This document shows, piece by piece, positions 55,115 through 63,746 of a stretch of 64,000 nt of DNA; position 1 is the first letter of the stretch; every line of letters begins with the position of its first letter. Source of the stretch: Hymenobacter sediminis (lineage in GTDB: Bacteria; Bacteroidota; Bacteroidia; Cytophagales; Hymenobacteraceae); contig NZ_QKNS01000009.1 in the NCBI RefSeq assembly GCF_003231285.1, positions 1-64,000 on the forward strand, read 5' to 3'. The position numbers and the translations under genes were made by a program. The notes beneath the pieces were generated by a model. That model saw nothing but the letters and a program-made list of their open reading frames with translations. It did not search any database and was not told the DNA's origin.

Positions 55115-56101
55115 TTATTTGGCTGGTTTTACGCCCTCAGTGGTCATCTGCACCCGCTTCATCGTGCCGTCCTTGTTGTAGTAGAGGTAGTCGATGCAGA
55201 CGGAGCGGCGGAAAGAGCCGCCATCGGTGGGAATGCTACCGTTGTGGTAGATAAAATACGACTTCCCCTTGAAGTCGATGATAGACTGGTGGTTGGTGTT
55301 GGAGTTGCCCGCCACTTCGTTCAAGAGGCCTTTAAACTCCCAGGGACCTTCCAGGCTGCGGCTCATGGCGTAGGCAATCTTCTCGGGAAACTGGTAGGCG
55401 TAGCTCAGGTAGTACCAGCCGTTGCGCTTATGAATCCAGGGGGCTTCCGTGAACTTGGGCAGGGTAGTCACTTTATTAACAGGGCCGTCCAGCTCCATCA
55501 TATTAGGTTTCAGTTTGGCCCAGTAACAGTTCGTGTTGCCCCAGTAGAGGTAGGCCTGGCCTTTCTCATCCACAAACACCGTCGGGTCAATGTCGTCCCA
55601 GGTAATAGGACTGTCGGTCATGTTATTGGTGATGATGGCCGAGCCCCGGGCGTCTTTGAACGGACCGGTGGGGCTGTCGGACACGGCTACCCCGATGGCT
55701 TTGCCCGGAATGGAGCCGTGCTCCACCGCAGCGTACCAGTAGAACTTGCCACCTCGCTCAATTACCTGGGAGGCCCAGGCATCGGCCTTGGCCCAGGCAA
55801 ACGCCTTCACGTTCAGGGGCGAGGGGTGCTCTTTCCAGTTTACCATATCCTGGGAGGAATAGCACAGCCATTCGTTCATCACGTAGCGTTCCTGCCGGGC
55901 CGGGGCCTCGTCGTGTCCGGCGTAAAGGTACACCGTGCCTTGGTGCACTAGGGCGGCCGGGTCGGCGGTGTACTTGTCTTTGATGATGGGGTTGCCGGCC
56001 GTCGGCTCGGGCACTGCCTGCCCCAGCGCCGCGGTGGGCGCCAGGGTAGCAGCGGCCGTAGCCAATAGCATACTTGCGAGCAGGGAGAGAGTCTTTGTCA
56101 T
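55115..56101 (-). CDS. GH43 alpha-L-arabinofuranosidase/xylosidase-like enzyme
   Basis: Exported single-domain GH43 protein of 328 residues with a signal peptide ending near ALGQ (about residue 28). The catalytic triad is Asp in YTADPAALV, Asp in DDIDPTVFVDEKG and Glu in FTEAPWIHKRNGWYYLS. It resembles GH43 members that remove arabinose branches or short arabino-oligosaccharides. It starts 13 bases after the GH51 stop, so the two are one transcript under the operator at 58322. Exact linkage preference cannot be read from the sequence. Confidence 0.9.
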   Translation of the reverse strand: MTKTLSLLASMLLATAAATLAPTAALGQAVPEPTAGNPIIKDKYTADPAALVHQGTVYLYAGHDEAPARQERYVMNEWLCYSSQDMVNWKEHPSPLNVKAFAWAKADAWASQVIERGGKFYWYAAVEHGSIPGKAIGVAVSDSPTGPFKDARGSAIITNNMTDSPITWDDIDPTVFVDEKGQAYLYWGNTNCYWAKLKPNMMELDGPVNKVTTLPKFTEAPWIHKRNGWYYLSYAYQFPEKIAYAMSRSLEGPWEFKGLLNEVAGNSNTNHQSIIDFKGKSYFIYHNGSIPTDGGSFRRSVCIDYLYYNKDGTMKRVQMTTEGVKPAK

Positions 56102-56114
56102 GGTCTGCTGCTGC

Positions 56115-58217
56115 TTAGCGCTTGCCGGGAATGCGCAGCACCGTGAAGGAGTTCGGGGCCAGCGTGTAGGTTACATTAGATGACGACACTTTGAACGAAG
56201 CATCCTTGGGGGCTATGTTCATGGGCTGGTCCAGGCTGTTCACGGCGTTCAGGTCGGGGCTGGCCAGCACGGTGGCTTTACCAGTTTTGCCCAGCTTCTT
56301 CACGCCCTGCAGGCTCACGGTTATGGGACGGGCCGAGGCCGAGTAGTTAACCAGCTTTACCACGATTTCACCGGTTTTGTCGTCGGCCACGGCGCTGCTG
56401 AACAGGTTGTCCTGGCCGTTTTTGGCGCCGGCGCTGAGCTGTACCGGAAGCATAGTCGTGCCTTTGTTGAGCGAGAAGAGCTTCTGCACGTAATAGTTGG
56501 GCGTGCCGTAGGAGCGCAGATTATCAAACCAGATCATATCCGGGGTCCACTGCCAGGCATCTACGTGGGCCAGCATGGGAGCATACGAGGCCATTACCAC
56601 CTTATCGGCGTTGCGCTCCAGGCCGGTCATGAAGGCCGCCTCGGAAATAGCCGTGTCCCAACTGTTTTTGTTGTCGGGGCTGCCGATGGCTACCGTCTGG
56701 GCGGCGTACTCCCCGGCGAAGATCTTGGAGCCAGTAGTAGGGTAGTTGTCGTAGCGGCCGGCGTTCTGGCGGAACCACTCCGGGCTAGCGTAATAGTGCT
56801 CGTCAATTACCTCGGCCTTCAGCTCGCGCAGGCGGGTAGTCGCTTTATCGAACAGGTCGCCATCGGGGCTCGGACCGGCGCTCGACACGATGTTGATGTT
56901 AGGATACTTCGCCTTCACGGCCTTCATGAACGGCTCGTAACGCTCCAGGTATTGCGGACCCCACTGCTCGTTCCCGATGCCAATGTATTTGAGGTTGAAC
57001 GGCGCCGGGTGGCCCATGGCTACGCGCTTGGCGCCCCAGGGGCTGCTGGCGGGGCCATTGGCAAACTCCACTAGGTCCAGGGCGTCCTGAATAAATGTTT
57101 CCAGGGTCGGGTCATCGTCGTGGCTGTGGGCTTCAGCGGCATTGGGCCCGCCCGGCGCAGTGCTGCTGGTAACCGGAGCTAGCTCCGAGGAATTGAACTG
57201 ACAGGCCATGCCTACGTTCAGAATGGGTACGGGCTCAGCCCCAATGTCTTCGGAAAGCTGGAAGTACTCAAAGAAGCCCAACCCGAAAGATTGGTAGTAA
57301 TCGGGGGTAGAGCGGTGCTTGAACTCCATGTTCCAGCGGTTAATGAGGGGAACCCGTGCGGCCACGTCGCCGATGGTTTCCTTCCACTGATAGCGCTCCG
57401 AAAGAGTACGGCCTTCCACAATGCAGCCCCCGGGAAAGCGCAGGAAGCCGGGCTGCATATCTTTTAGCAGCTGCACCAAGTCGGTGCGCAGGCCATTCTC
57501 GCGGTTTTTCCAGGTGTCTTTCGGAAACAGAGAAACCACATCCAGATCCAATGTGCCCGCACCCTCCATCGTCAGCCGAAGCTGGGCTTTGGCGGCCGTG
57601 CCCGTGGGCTTGAGCACCACCGTGTACTTTTTCCACTCGTTGGTGAGTCCGGTAATCTGGGCTTGAGCCAGCGTTTTACCTGAGGTAGCAGCCACCGGGC
57701 CGGAGCTCTGGCGGCCCTGTTCCTCCAGGGTTACGTTCAGGCCACTTACGTTGCCTGCTCCGCGCCGCAAATACACCGAGAACGTATAGTCTGCGCCCTG
57801 CTTTACACCCATGCCCCGGAATCCTTCATTGATCAGGCCGGCATCGGGGTTAGCGCGGGCGGCCGTCAGGCGGGCAAAGTGGTTGTTGGTGGCGCTGATG
57901 GGTTTGTCGCTGACGACGGTGTAGGCCTGTAGGCCCGCGGCGCCTTTGATGGCATTCCAGCCGATAAAATGCTGCCCCTGGATTTCAAAGGACTTGTTCT
58001 TCACCAGCTCGGGGTACAGTCCGCCGTCGGCAGCGAAGTTGATGTCCTCGAAGAACAGCCCGTACATAACGGGCGAAACAGGTGCCCCCGGCTTGTTTAC
58101 CTGCACGGTGAGGGTAGTGGGAGCGGTTTGGGCTAGGGCCGGAGCCAGGCCTAGGGTGCCGCACAGGGCCAGACCAGTAGTGAGCTGCGCGAATCGGGTG
58201 GGAGAAGATGTGGGCAT
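56115..58217 (-). CDS. GH51 alpha-L-arabinofuranosidase
   Basis: Exported exo-enzyme of 700 residues releasing terminal alpha-L-arabinofuranose. Signal peptide 1-29 (ending PALAQ) is followed by the GH51 start GLFFEDINFAADGGLYPELV, a carbohydrate-binding-like insert, and a TIM barrel. The acid/base Glu is in IGIGNEQWGPQYLE and the nucleophile Glu in KIFAGEYAAQT. The C-terminal domain is a beta-sandwich. It is first in the unit with the GH43 gene 55115-56101 and has a symmetric operator 105 bases upstream. Confidence 0.95.
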   Translation of the reverse strand: MPTSSPTRFAQLTTGLALCGTLGLAPALAQTAPTTLTVQVNKPGAPVSPVMYGLFFEDINFAADGGLYPELVKNKSFEIQGQHFIGWNAIKGAAGLQAYTVVSDKPISATNNHFARLTAARANPDAGLINEGFRGMGVKQGADYTFSVYLRRGAGNVSGLNVTLEEQGRQSSGPVAATSGKTLAQAQITGLTNEWKKYTVVLKPTGTAAKAQLRLTMEGAGTLDLDVVSLFPKDTWKNRENGLRTDLVQLLKDMQPGFLRFPGGCIVEGRTLSERYQWKETIGDVAARVPLINRWNMEFKHRSTPDYYQSFGLGFFEYFQLSEDIGAEPVPILNVGMACQFNSSELAPVTSSTAPGGPNAAEAHSHDDDPTLETFIQDALDLVEFANGPASSPWGAKRVAMGHPAPFNLKYIGIGNEQWGPQYLERYEPFMKAVKAKYPNINIVSSAGPSPDGDLFDKATTRLRELKAEVIDEHYYASPEWFRQNAGRYDNYPTTGSKIFAGEYAAQTVAIGSPDNKNSWDTAISEAAFMTGLERNADKVVMASYAPMLAHVDAWQWTPDMIWFDNLRSYGTPNYYVQKLFSLNKGTTMLPVQLSAGAKNGQDNLFSSAVADDKTGEIVVKLVNYSASARPITVSLQGVKKLGKTGKATVLASPDLNAVNSLDQPMNIAPKDASFKVSSSNVTYTLAPNSFTVLRIPGKR

Positions 58218-58321
58218 AGAGCAGTGAAATGAGCAGATATGAAGATGCGGGAAGGCAAGAAATCCGACAAAAACCGATGGTTACCAAAGCACAGATGAGG
58301 CTGATTGGGTCTTTATGTCGG

Positions 58322-58335
58322 CACAATCGATTGTG
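58322..58335 (-). promoter_or_regulatory. Symmetric LacI operator before GH51
   Basis: CACAATCGATTGTG is a fully symmetric palindrome differing at one base from the consensus. It lies in the 322-base region between the divergent GH51 and regulator genes. Apart from this site and 58512 no other signal was recognised there. Confidence 0.8.
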
Positions 58336-58503
58336 TAAAGTAATAAGAAAAACTCAACAAGTTGGTGCTAAGTTCTAAAATGTGTTTCTTCAAAGTAGAG
58401 AGAAGTTGACCATCTGTAATGGTTATTTCTTATTTGTTTACCCCCGAATATGGCCTATAGCCAACATATTCAACGGTGCCCGCCTGAAAGAGTATAAATC
58501 ATC

Positions 58504-58526
58504 TATCTTTACACAAAGCATTGTGT
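58504..58526 (+). promoter_or_regulatory. Promoter and self-operator of the LacI regulator gene
   Basis: TATCTTTA (58504-58511) resembles the Bacteroidota -7 element TAnnTTTG and is directly followed by CACAAAGCATTGTG (58512-58525; 12 of 14 consensus bases). The operator covers the likely transcription start, 14 bases before the ATG, a layout suited to autorepression. Confidence 0.7.
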
Positions 58527-58539
58527 AGCGCCTTTAATT

Positions 58540-59658
58540 ATGGCCCCTCGAAAAAAACAAGCCCCGGACTTAAATACTACTACCCCCGTTTCCATGGCCG
58601 ACCTAGCCCGGGAGCTGGGCGTGTCCATGACCACCATTTCGCGGGCCCTGAGTGACCACCACAGCATTGGGCCCGCCATGAAGCAAAAGGTGCTCAAGCT
58701 GGCCAAGAAATATAATTACCAACCTAACCGTCTGGCTTCGGCCCTGCGCAAAGGCAAAAGCCAACTGCTGGGCATTGTAGTGCCGTATATCGAGGGCCGT
58801 TTCTTTCCTTCGGTGGTGCATGGCATTGAAACAGCAGCCAGTAAGGCGGGCTACAACGTTATCATCTGCCAATCGAACGAGGATGTGGCCCAGGAACGTC
58901 GCAACCTTGATATTCTGTTAAGCGCTCAGGTAGCTGGCATCTTGGTGTCGTTGTCGCGCACCACTCACGATTTCCGGCACTTCGAGAAAGTGCGGAGCCG
59001 GGGCCTGCCGCTGGTATTTTTTGACCGTATTGTGGAGGGCGACAACGTGAATGCCGTAGTACTCGACGACCAGGAAGGGGGCTACGTATCTACCCGCCAT
59101 TTGCTGCAGCAGGGCTGCCGCCGAATTGCGCACCTGGCCGGCCCGCAACACCTGAATATCTACAAAAACCGCCGGCAGGGCTACCTCGATGCCTTGCGCG
59201 AAGCCGGTTTGCCCGAAGATGAAAGCTTAATTCACTACTCCGACATGGCCCAGGGCCAGGCCGCTGAAGGGTTGCGTCAGATGCTGACTTCGGCCAACCC
59301 GCCTGATGGGGTATTCGCAGCTGGCGACTATGCCGCCCTGGGGGCTTTGCAGGAAGCCCACCGGCAGGGACTGCGTGTGCCCGAAGACATTGCCATTTCC
59401 GGCTTCAGCAACGAAACCTTTACTACCGTTACCCAGCCGCCCATTACCACCATTGACCAGCGATGCGAAGAAATGGGCCAGGCCGCCGTGCGCTTGCTCC
59501 TGGAACTGATTGATGCTGATGGCCGGCCATTTGCGCCCCGGCAGGTAGCTTTGCGCCCCGAGCTGCTGGTGCGCAACTCATCGGCCCGCACGGAAACTGC
59601 CCCAACCAGCCCCGTGCGCGACCCTGCCGCTAAGTTTATGGAAGCTTCCGCGCAGTAA
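58540..59658 (+). CDS. LacI-family regulator of arabinan/arabinose use
   Basis: Regulator of 372 residues. The helix-turn-helix is SMADLARELGVSMTTISRAL near 18-37, the hinge is NYQPNRLASALRKGKS, and the sugar-binding domain begins at LLGIVVPYIEGRFFPSV. It ends with an extra ~25-residue polar tail. It is closely related to the mannoside regulator at 6737-7786. It is divergent from GH51, and palindromes of one type lie before susC, galM, GH127, tkt, GH43, GH51 and its own gene, making it the probable arabinose-sensing repressor. The assignment rests on position and operator distribution. Confidence 0.88.
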   Translation: MAPRKKQAPDLNTTTPVSMADLARELGVSMTTISRALSDHHSIGPAMKQKVLKLAKKYNYQPNRLASALRKGKSQLLGIVVPYIEGRFFPSVVHGIETAASKAGYNVIICQSNEDVAQERRNLDILLSAQVAGILVSLSRTTHDFRHFEKVRSRGLPLVFFDRIVEGDNVNAVVLDDQEGGYVSTRHLLQQGCRRIAHLAGPQHLNIYKNRRQGYLDALREAGLPEDESLIHYSDMAQGQAAEGLRQMLTSANPPDGVFAAGDYAALGALQEAHRQGLRVPEDIAISGFSNETFTTVTQPPITTIDQRCEEMGQAAVRLLLELIDADGRPFAPRQVALRPELLVRNSSARTETAPTSPVRDPAAKFMEASAQ

Positions 59659-59727
59659 GCGCGCGTTTGCCACCGGCTGCTTTTTCGCGGCGGGCGCTCC
59701 TGTTCTTCCACCCAAGGCCCCTTCATA

Positions 59728-60435
59728 GTGCCGGAGTACTTTCTTTTTCTGGACACGGAAACGACCGGCCTACCCCGGCGCTGGGACCGACCCTACTCCG
59801 AGGAGCAGCAGTGGCCCTGCATTGCCCAGCTGGGCTGGGCAGTGTACACCGCCGAGGGCGAGCTGGTAAAAACCGATCAGGCCTACCTCCAGGTTCCGGC
59901 CCAACGCATGTCGGCTACGGCCGTAGCTATTCATGGCCTTACGCCAGCGTTTCTGCAGGAGCAAGGGCAGGCGCCGGAAACGGTGCTGGGCCGCTTGCTG
60001 CAAGATCTGGAAAGCTACCAGCCACGGGTTATCGGGCATTTCTTGCGGCTCGATTTTCACGTATTGGGAGCGGCGTTCAGCCGGGCTGGCTTGGCAAATC
60101 CGTTGCCTGCGCTACCCCAGTTCTGTACCATGGCTGCCACCTGGCCACCGCTGCCCGGCTCGCATCACCGCCGCCACCTGCGCCTTAATGAACTGCACGA
60201 GCTACTGTTCGGCGAGCCTATGGTGCGGCTCCACGATGCCTATATTGATGCCCTGGCCACTGCTCGCTGCTTTTTCGAGCTGCGCCGGCGAGGGCTGATT
60301 TCTTCTGAAAAGCTTGTCGGCCAACCCCCGCTGGTGGTGCCTGAGGCCGGCCATTTCCCGAAAGTGTGGCCTTGGGTAGCCCTGGTAGTGGCGGGCCTGC
60401 TGTTGTATCTTCTATTCTGGCTTGTATATGGATAA
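59728..60435 (+). CDS. DnaQ-like 3'-5' exonuclease with C-terminal membrane anchor
   Basis: A 235-residue protein with a DEDDh exonuclease domain. Motif I is FLFLDTETTG (Asp, Glu), motif II lies around VIGHFLRLDFHVLG (Asp), and motif III is LHDAYIDALAT (His, Asp). The last ~20 residues (WVALVVAGLLLYLLFWLVYG) form a transmembrane helix, unusual for polymerase epsilon subunits. The start is GTG at 59728. It overlaps the next gene by 8 bases, so the two are coupled. In other bacteria similar exonucleases stand next to DUF294 proteins, sometimes with acetate symporters; no symporter is here. Confidence 0.87.
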   Translation: MPEYFLFLDTETTGLPRRWDRPYSEEQQWPCIAQLGWAVYTAEGELVKTDQAYLQVPAQRMSATAVAIHGLTPAFLQEQGQAPETVLGRLLQDLESYQPRVIGHFLRLDFHVLGAAFSRAGLANPLPALPQFCTMAATWPPLPGSHHRRHLRLNELHELLFGEPMVRLHDAYIDALATARCFFELRRRGLISSEKLVGQPPLVVPEAGHFPKVWPWVALVVAGLLLYLLFWLVYG

Positions 60436-62332
60436 TCGTTTGGCTTTTCTGCGTACTGTTGCCCCGTTTGACCGCCTGCCTGAAGAAGTGCTGGAAGGGG
60501 TAGTAACCTTACTGCAGGAAGTAGAGCACCCCCGCGAAACGATGCTCTACCAGCAGGATACCTCCAAGGTGCGCAGCCTCGATATTATTGTGGAGGGCGC
60601 GTACGAAACGTTCTTCTTCGACAGCGAGCAGCACAAACGCCTCCCTGAGGTGTATGGGCCCGGCACCTGCTACGGAGGTATGTCTATTCTGCTCAATAAG
60701 AAACGCTCCTTGCGCACGGTAATGGTGCGCAAAGGCACCCGCGTTCTGCAGCTGCCCCGCCGCGACTTTCGGGCCTTGTGCCAAGCCTACGAGTCGTTTT
60801 TTCACTACTTCACGGCCCGCTATGGAGAGCGGATGCTCAACGAGGAGTTTGCGCACTTCGTGAAGCCCGTAAACCCACCGGAGCAGAACTTTCTGGTGGC
60901 CGATCAGCTGTTTTCGCGCCGCATTAGCACTCTGGAGGTGCGCGAGCTGGTAACCTGCCCCGCCAGCCTGCCCATTTTTGAAGCCGCCCGCCGCATGGCT
61001 GCCGCCAAAGTCAGCTGCCTTTTCGTGACGGATACAGCTACCCAAGCCATTGTGGGCTACTGCACCGATATTACCCTGCGCGACTCAGTGGTGGCGCAGT
61101 GCCGGGATGCCCGGCAGCCAGTAGGGGAGGTAGCGGCCACTCCGCTGGTGTCCATCTCCAGTGAGGCCTTTGTGTATGAGGCTATCTTGCTGATGTTCCA
61201 AACCAAAACGCGCTACCTGCTGGTGGAGCGGGAGGGGGAGTATGCGGGGTTTTTGAGTCGCAACAAGCTACTCAGCGACCTGGCCCAGTCGCCGTTTATG
61301 TTTATTCAGGCTGTGAAGCTGGCCCAGGGCAGCCGGGAGTTGAAGCGCCGCTGGGAAATGGTGCCCGATATCGTGAACCAGCTGCTCAGCCGCGGGGTAA
61401 AGGCCGACATCGTCAACCAGGTGATCAGCACCGTGGCCGATACCATTGCCCTGAAAGTTATTGAGAACGTGCTGGCTGAGTTGGGCCCGGCCCCGGCCAA
61501 GTTCGTGTTTATGGTGCTGGGCAGTGAGGGCCGCAAAGAGCAAACCCTGCTCACTGACCAGGACAACGCCATCATCTACGAAGACAAGGCCAATGAGCAA
61601 CGCGAACTGGTGCGGGAATACTTTCTGCGCTTCGCCACGGCTGTGTCCGATCAGCTCAACCACATCGGGCTGCACTTCTGCACCGGCGGCTTCATGGCCA
61701 AAAACCCGAAGTGGACCCATTCCCTTTCGCACTGGAAGCGCAACTACCACCAGTGGATGAGCGAGTCGAACCCGGAAACGGTAATGCAGTTCGCTACCTT
61801 CTTCGACTGCCGTTACCTCTACGGCGAGGCCAGCCTGATGCACGAGCTGCAGGACTTCCTGAGCCAGGAGCTGGCCCAACCCCTGGACCGTTTCCTGTTC
61901 TTCATGGCCAAAAATGCCCTGCAGTATGAGGCCCCACTCACGTTCTTCCGCAATATCCGCACCTTCGCGCAGGGCGACCAGCAGGTATTCGACCTGAAAA
62001 AAACCATGGCGCCTATTGTGGATCTGGTGCGGGTGTTTGCTCTTAAAAACCAGATTTTCAAGACCAATACCGGCGAGCGGCTGGCCCAGCTGCGCGAGCG
62101 GGGCGTGTTCAAGGAAAAGGAATACCAGGAGCTGCTGCAGGCCTACTACTACCTCATGGGCATGCGCCTGCAAAAGCAGGCCCGCCAGCTCATTAACGAC
62201 CGCACTACCCCCACCAACTACGTGGACCCTACCACCCTCACGCAGGTAGAGCAAGTTACGCTCAAGGAAATCTTCAAGGTAATCAGCGACTTCCAGCTGA
62301 AGATCAGGGTCAGCTTCACGAAGTCGTTGTAG
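60428..62332 (+). CDS. cNMP-binding/CBS/DUF294 nucleotidyltransferase-like protein
   Basis: Cytoplasmic signalling protein of 634 residues. The N-terminal cyclic-nucleotide-binding-like domain covers about 5-140, a pair of CBS domains about 165-290, and a DUF294 nucleotidyltransferase-like domain about 345-470, with GSEGRKEQTLLTDQDNAII (the G-S and DxD-type motif of GlnD-like enzymes). The C-terminal DUF294 domain is helical. It might modify a partner protein in response to nucleotide levels; no partner is known. The ATG at 60428 is preferred over an in-frame TTG at 60422. Confidence 0.88.
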   Translation: MDNRLAFLRTVAPFDRLPEEVLEGVVTLLQEVEHPRETMLYQQDTSKVRSLDIIVEGAYETFFFDSEQHKRLPEVYGPGTCYGGMSILLNKKRSLRTVMVRKGTRVLQLPRRDFRALCQAYESFFHYFTARYGERMLNEEFAHFVKPVNPPEQNFLVADQLFSRRISTLEVRELVTCPASLPIFEAARRMAAAKVSCLFVTDTATQAIVGYCTDITLRDSVVAQCRDARQPVGEVAATPLVSISSEAFVYEAILLMFQTKTRYLLVEREGEYAGFLSRNKLLSDLAQSPFMFIQAVKLAQGSRELKRRWEMVPDIVNQLLSRGVKADIVNQVISTVADTIALKVIENVLAELGPAPAKFVFMVLGSEGRKEQTLLTDQDNAIIYEDKANEQRELVREYFLRFATAVSDQLNHIGLHFCTGGFMAKNPKWTHSLSHWKRNYHQWMSESNPETVMQFATFFDCRYLYGEASLMHELQDFLSQELAQPLDRFLFFMAKNALQYEAPLTFFRNIRTFAQGDQQVFDLKKTMAPIVDLVRVFALKNQIFKTNTGERLAQLRERGVFKEKEYQELLQAYYYLMGMRLQKQARQLINDRTTPTNYVDPTTLTQVEQVTLKEIFKVISDFQLKIRVSFTKSL

Positions 62333-62433
62333 CGCCCGAAGAAGACGAGCGGTTGCGTTGGCAGCCGTGAATCTTCTTGCACCGGGTTGTTGTTCGGAGG
62401 ACTGCCATTAGGCTTCTTCCGTATCGTTTACTT

Positions 62434-62832
62434 ATGAAACTGCTCTTATTCGATTCCCCTCTGTTTACCCTCTACCACAACCCCAGGCACGAATGGCTGC
62501 ACATAGAATGGCGCGGCATTCATACGCAGCAATCGGTGGAGGAATATTGCGGCATGATGCTGGAAGCGGTACGCACCACAAAAAGCCGCAAGATGCTGAA
62601 TGACGCCAGCGAGATTCTGGACGGGTGGGCCAACGTCAGCCAGTGGCTTGGGGAGAAGTTCCTACCCCAACTGGCTATGGCAGGTATTGAGTCGATGGCG
62701 CTGCTGAATGCTATGGATTGGCCCGCCCGCCTGTGCGTACAGACCATGATGCTACACGTAACCGAGCCTAATGTGCGCCTCTTTGAGTTCGATGAAGCCA
62801 TAGCGGCCCGGCAATGGCTGGATGCCGCCTGA
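62434..62832 (+). CDS. Small STAS/SpoIIAA-like protein
   Basis: A 132-residue protein starting MKLLLFDSPLFTLYHNP. The pattern of a short strand with WLHIEWRGIHT, then helix, then KMLNDASEILDGW and FLPQLAMAGIESMALLNAM resembles SpoIIAA-like STAS folds, which in many bacteria have no proven function. The frame is open from 62377, but the ATG at 62434 begins the recognisable part. It is 101 bases after the DUF294 gene; an operon is possible. Confidence 0.6.
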   Translation: MKLLLFDSPLFTLYHNPRHEWLHIEWRGIHTQQSVEEYCGMMLEAVRTTKSRKMLNDASEILDGWANVSQWLGEKFLPQLAMAGIESMALLNAMDWPARLCVQTMMLHVTEPNVRLFEFDEAIAARQWLDAA

Positions 62833-63026
62833 TGTAGCCCCGCCACTCTGGGCCGGCCTACCCCATTCCGGTCGTCCTACCCCTCGTTGTCAGGATAAAC
62901 ACGTAGAAATATGTGCAGAAAGAAGATAAAAAATCCGGGTTTCGACGGAAAGGATTGACTTTGCAGATATTTATTTTTGCACTATTCTTCTGCAAATCAG
63001 CAGATGAGCATGATCCGGCAGTGCAA

Positions 63027-63392
63027 ATGCAGAGCTTGTGTATTGAGGTGATAGGTCCGCCTGCGAATCAGGGAGTGCATGTACGGGGCGCGTGTAATAC
63101 TATTGAGGAAGCGCATTATCTGCGGCAGGTGCTGGGAAAGGCTGTTGTTCATGGCAGCGATACTCTCTGGATTGATTGCCAACAGCTGACAGATATTTCG
63201 TATGCGGGCCAGCAGGCTATTTTTCACGTAGAGCAACAGGCCCGAGCCGCTCATTTGGTGACGTACTGGTGCGGGCTAACAGCGGAACTGCAGCAGCGGC
63301 TTGTAGCTACCGGCCTCGCGCTGCTACTGCGGAGCCTGCCGGCCACCAGCTACCAAGGACCAGGGTACCGGCCAACACCTTCCTGCCGCTAG
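63027..63392 (+). CDS. STAS-domain-like protein
   Basis: A 121-residue protein starting MQSLCIEVIGPP, with strands and helices in STAS order: VHVRGACNTIEEAHYLRQVL, LWIDCQQLTDISYAGQQAIF and VTYWCGLTAELQQRL. DCQQLTDISYAG matches the region where anti-sigma-factor antagonists carry the phosphorylatable Ser/Thr, here Ser in DISYAG. The frame is open from a GTG at 62913, but that leader contains an odd hydrophobic stretch and is less convincing. The role is not known. Confidence 0.6.
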   Translation: MQSLCIEVIGPPANQGVHVRGACNTIEEAHYLRQVLGKAVVHGSDTLWIDCQQLTDISYAGQQAIFHVEQQARAAHLVTYWCGLTAELQQRLVATGLALLLRSLPATSYQGPGYRPTPSCR

Positions 63393-63530
63393 CCCCAACA
63401 GGGTATGGTGCTTTTGGCGGCAGCTGTAAGCTCAACACTATCAGATAGTAAGATTCTTATACTGATGGTAGCTGGAAATCTGACCAGCGCCCGCCCAACG
63501 TAGGTAGTCGTGTACCATCTCTGATTGCCT

Positions 63531-63746
63531 ATGCATTTTGAAGCACCTCCTGGTTCTATGTCGGTGCCCGATCAGCACGCTTGGGCCAAGCGACTGATTC
63601 AGGCCGAATACATTTCCGGCATTAGTCAGGAAGGCGTACCGTTGGTCACTGCTGCTACCATGCAGCTGTTGCAGCGCTACGTTATGGGCGAGCTTTCACT
63701 GCCTGAGTTTTTGGCGCTGCAGACCCAGCGCCTCCGAGGCTGGTAG
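63531..63746 (+). CDS. Short VbhA-like protein of unknown function
   Basis: A 71-residue protein starting MHFEAPPGSMSVPDQ. Its C-terminal half (SGISQEGVPLVTAATMQLLQ, RYVMGELSLPEFLALQTQRL) resembles the VbhA-type antitoxin helix pair found as partners of Fic toxins. No Fic gene is nearby within the window, so it could be a lone antitoxin-like or an unrelated small helical protein. The start ATG at 63531 is preferred over TTG at 63525. Confidence 0.5.
   Translation: MHFEAPPGSMSVPDQHAWAKRLIQAEYISGISQEGVPLVTAATMQLLQRYVMGELSLPEFLALQTQRLRGW

Noticed and set aside
60428..60445. ATAATCGTTTGG resembling the arabinose operator
   Set aside because: It lies inside the first codons of the DUF294 gene, breaks the palindrome, and the gene has no link to arabinose.
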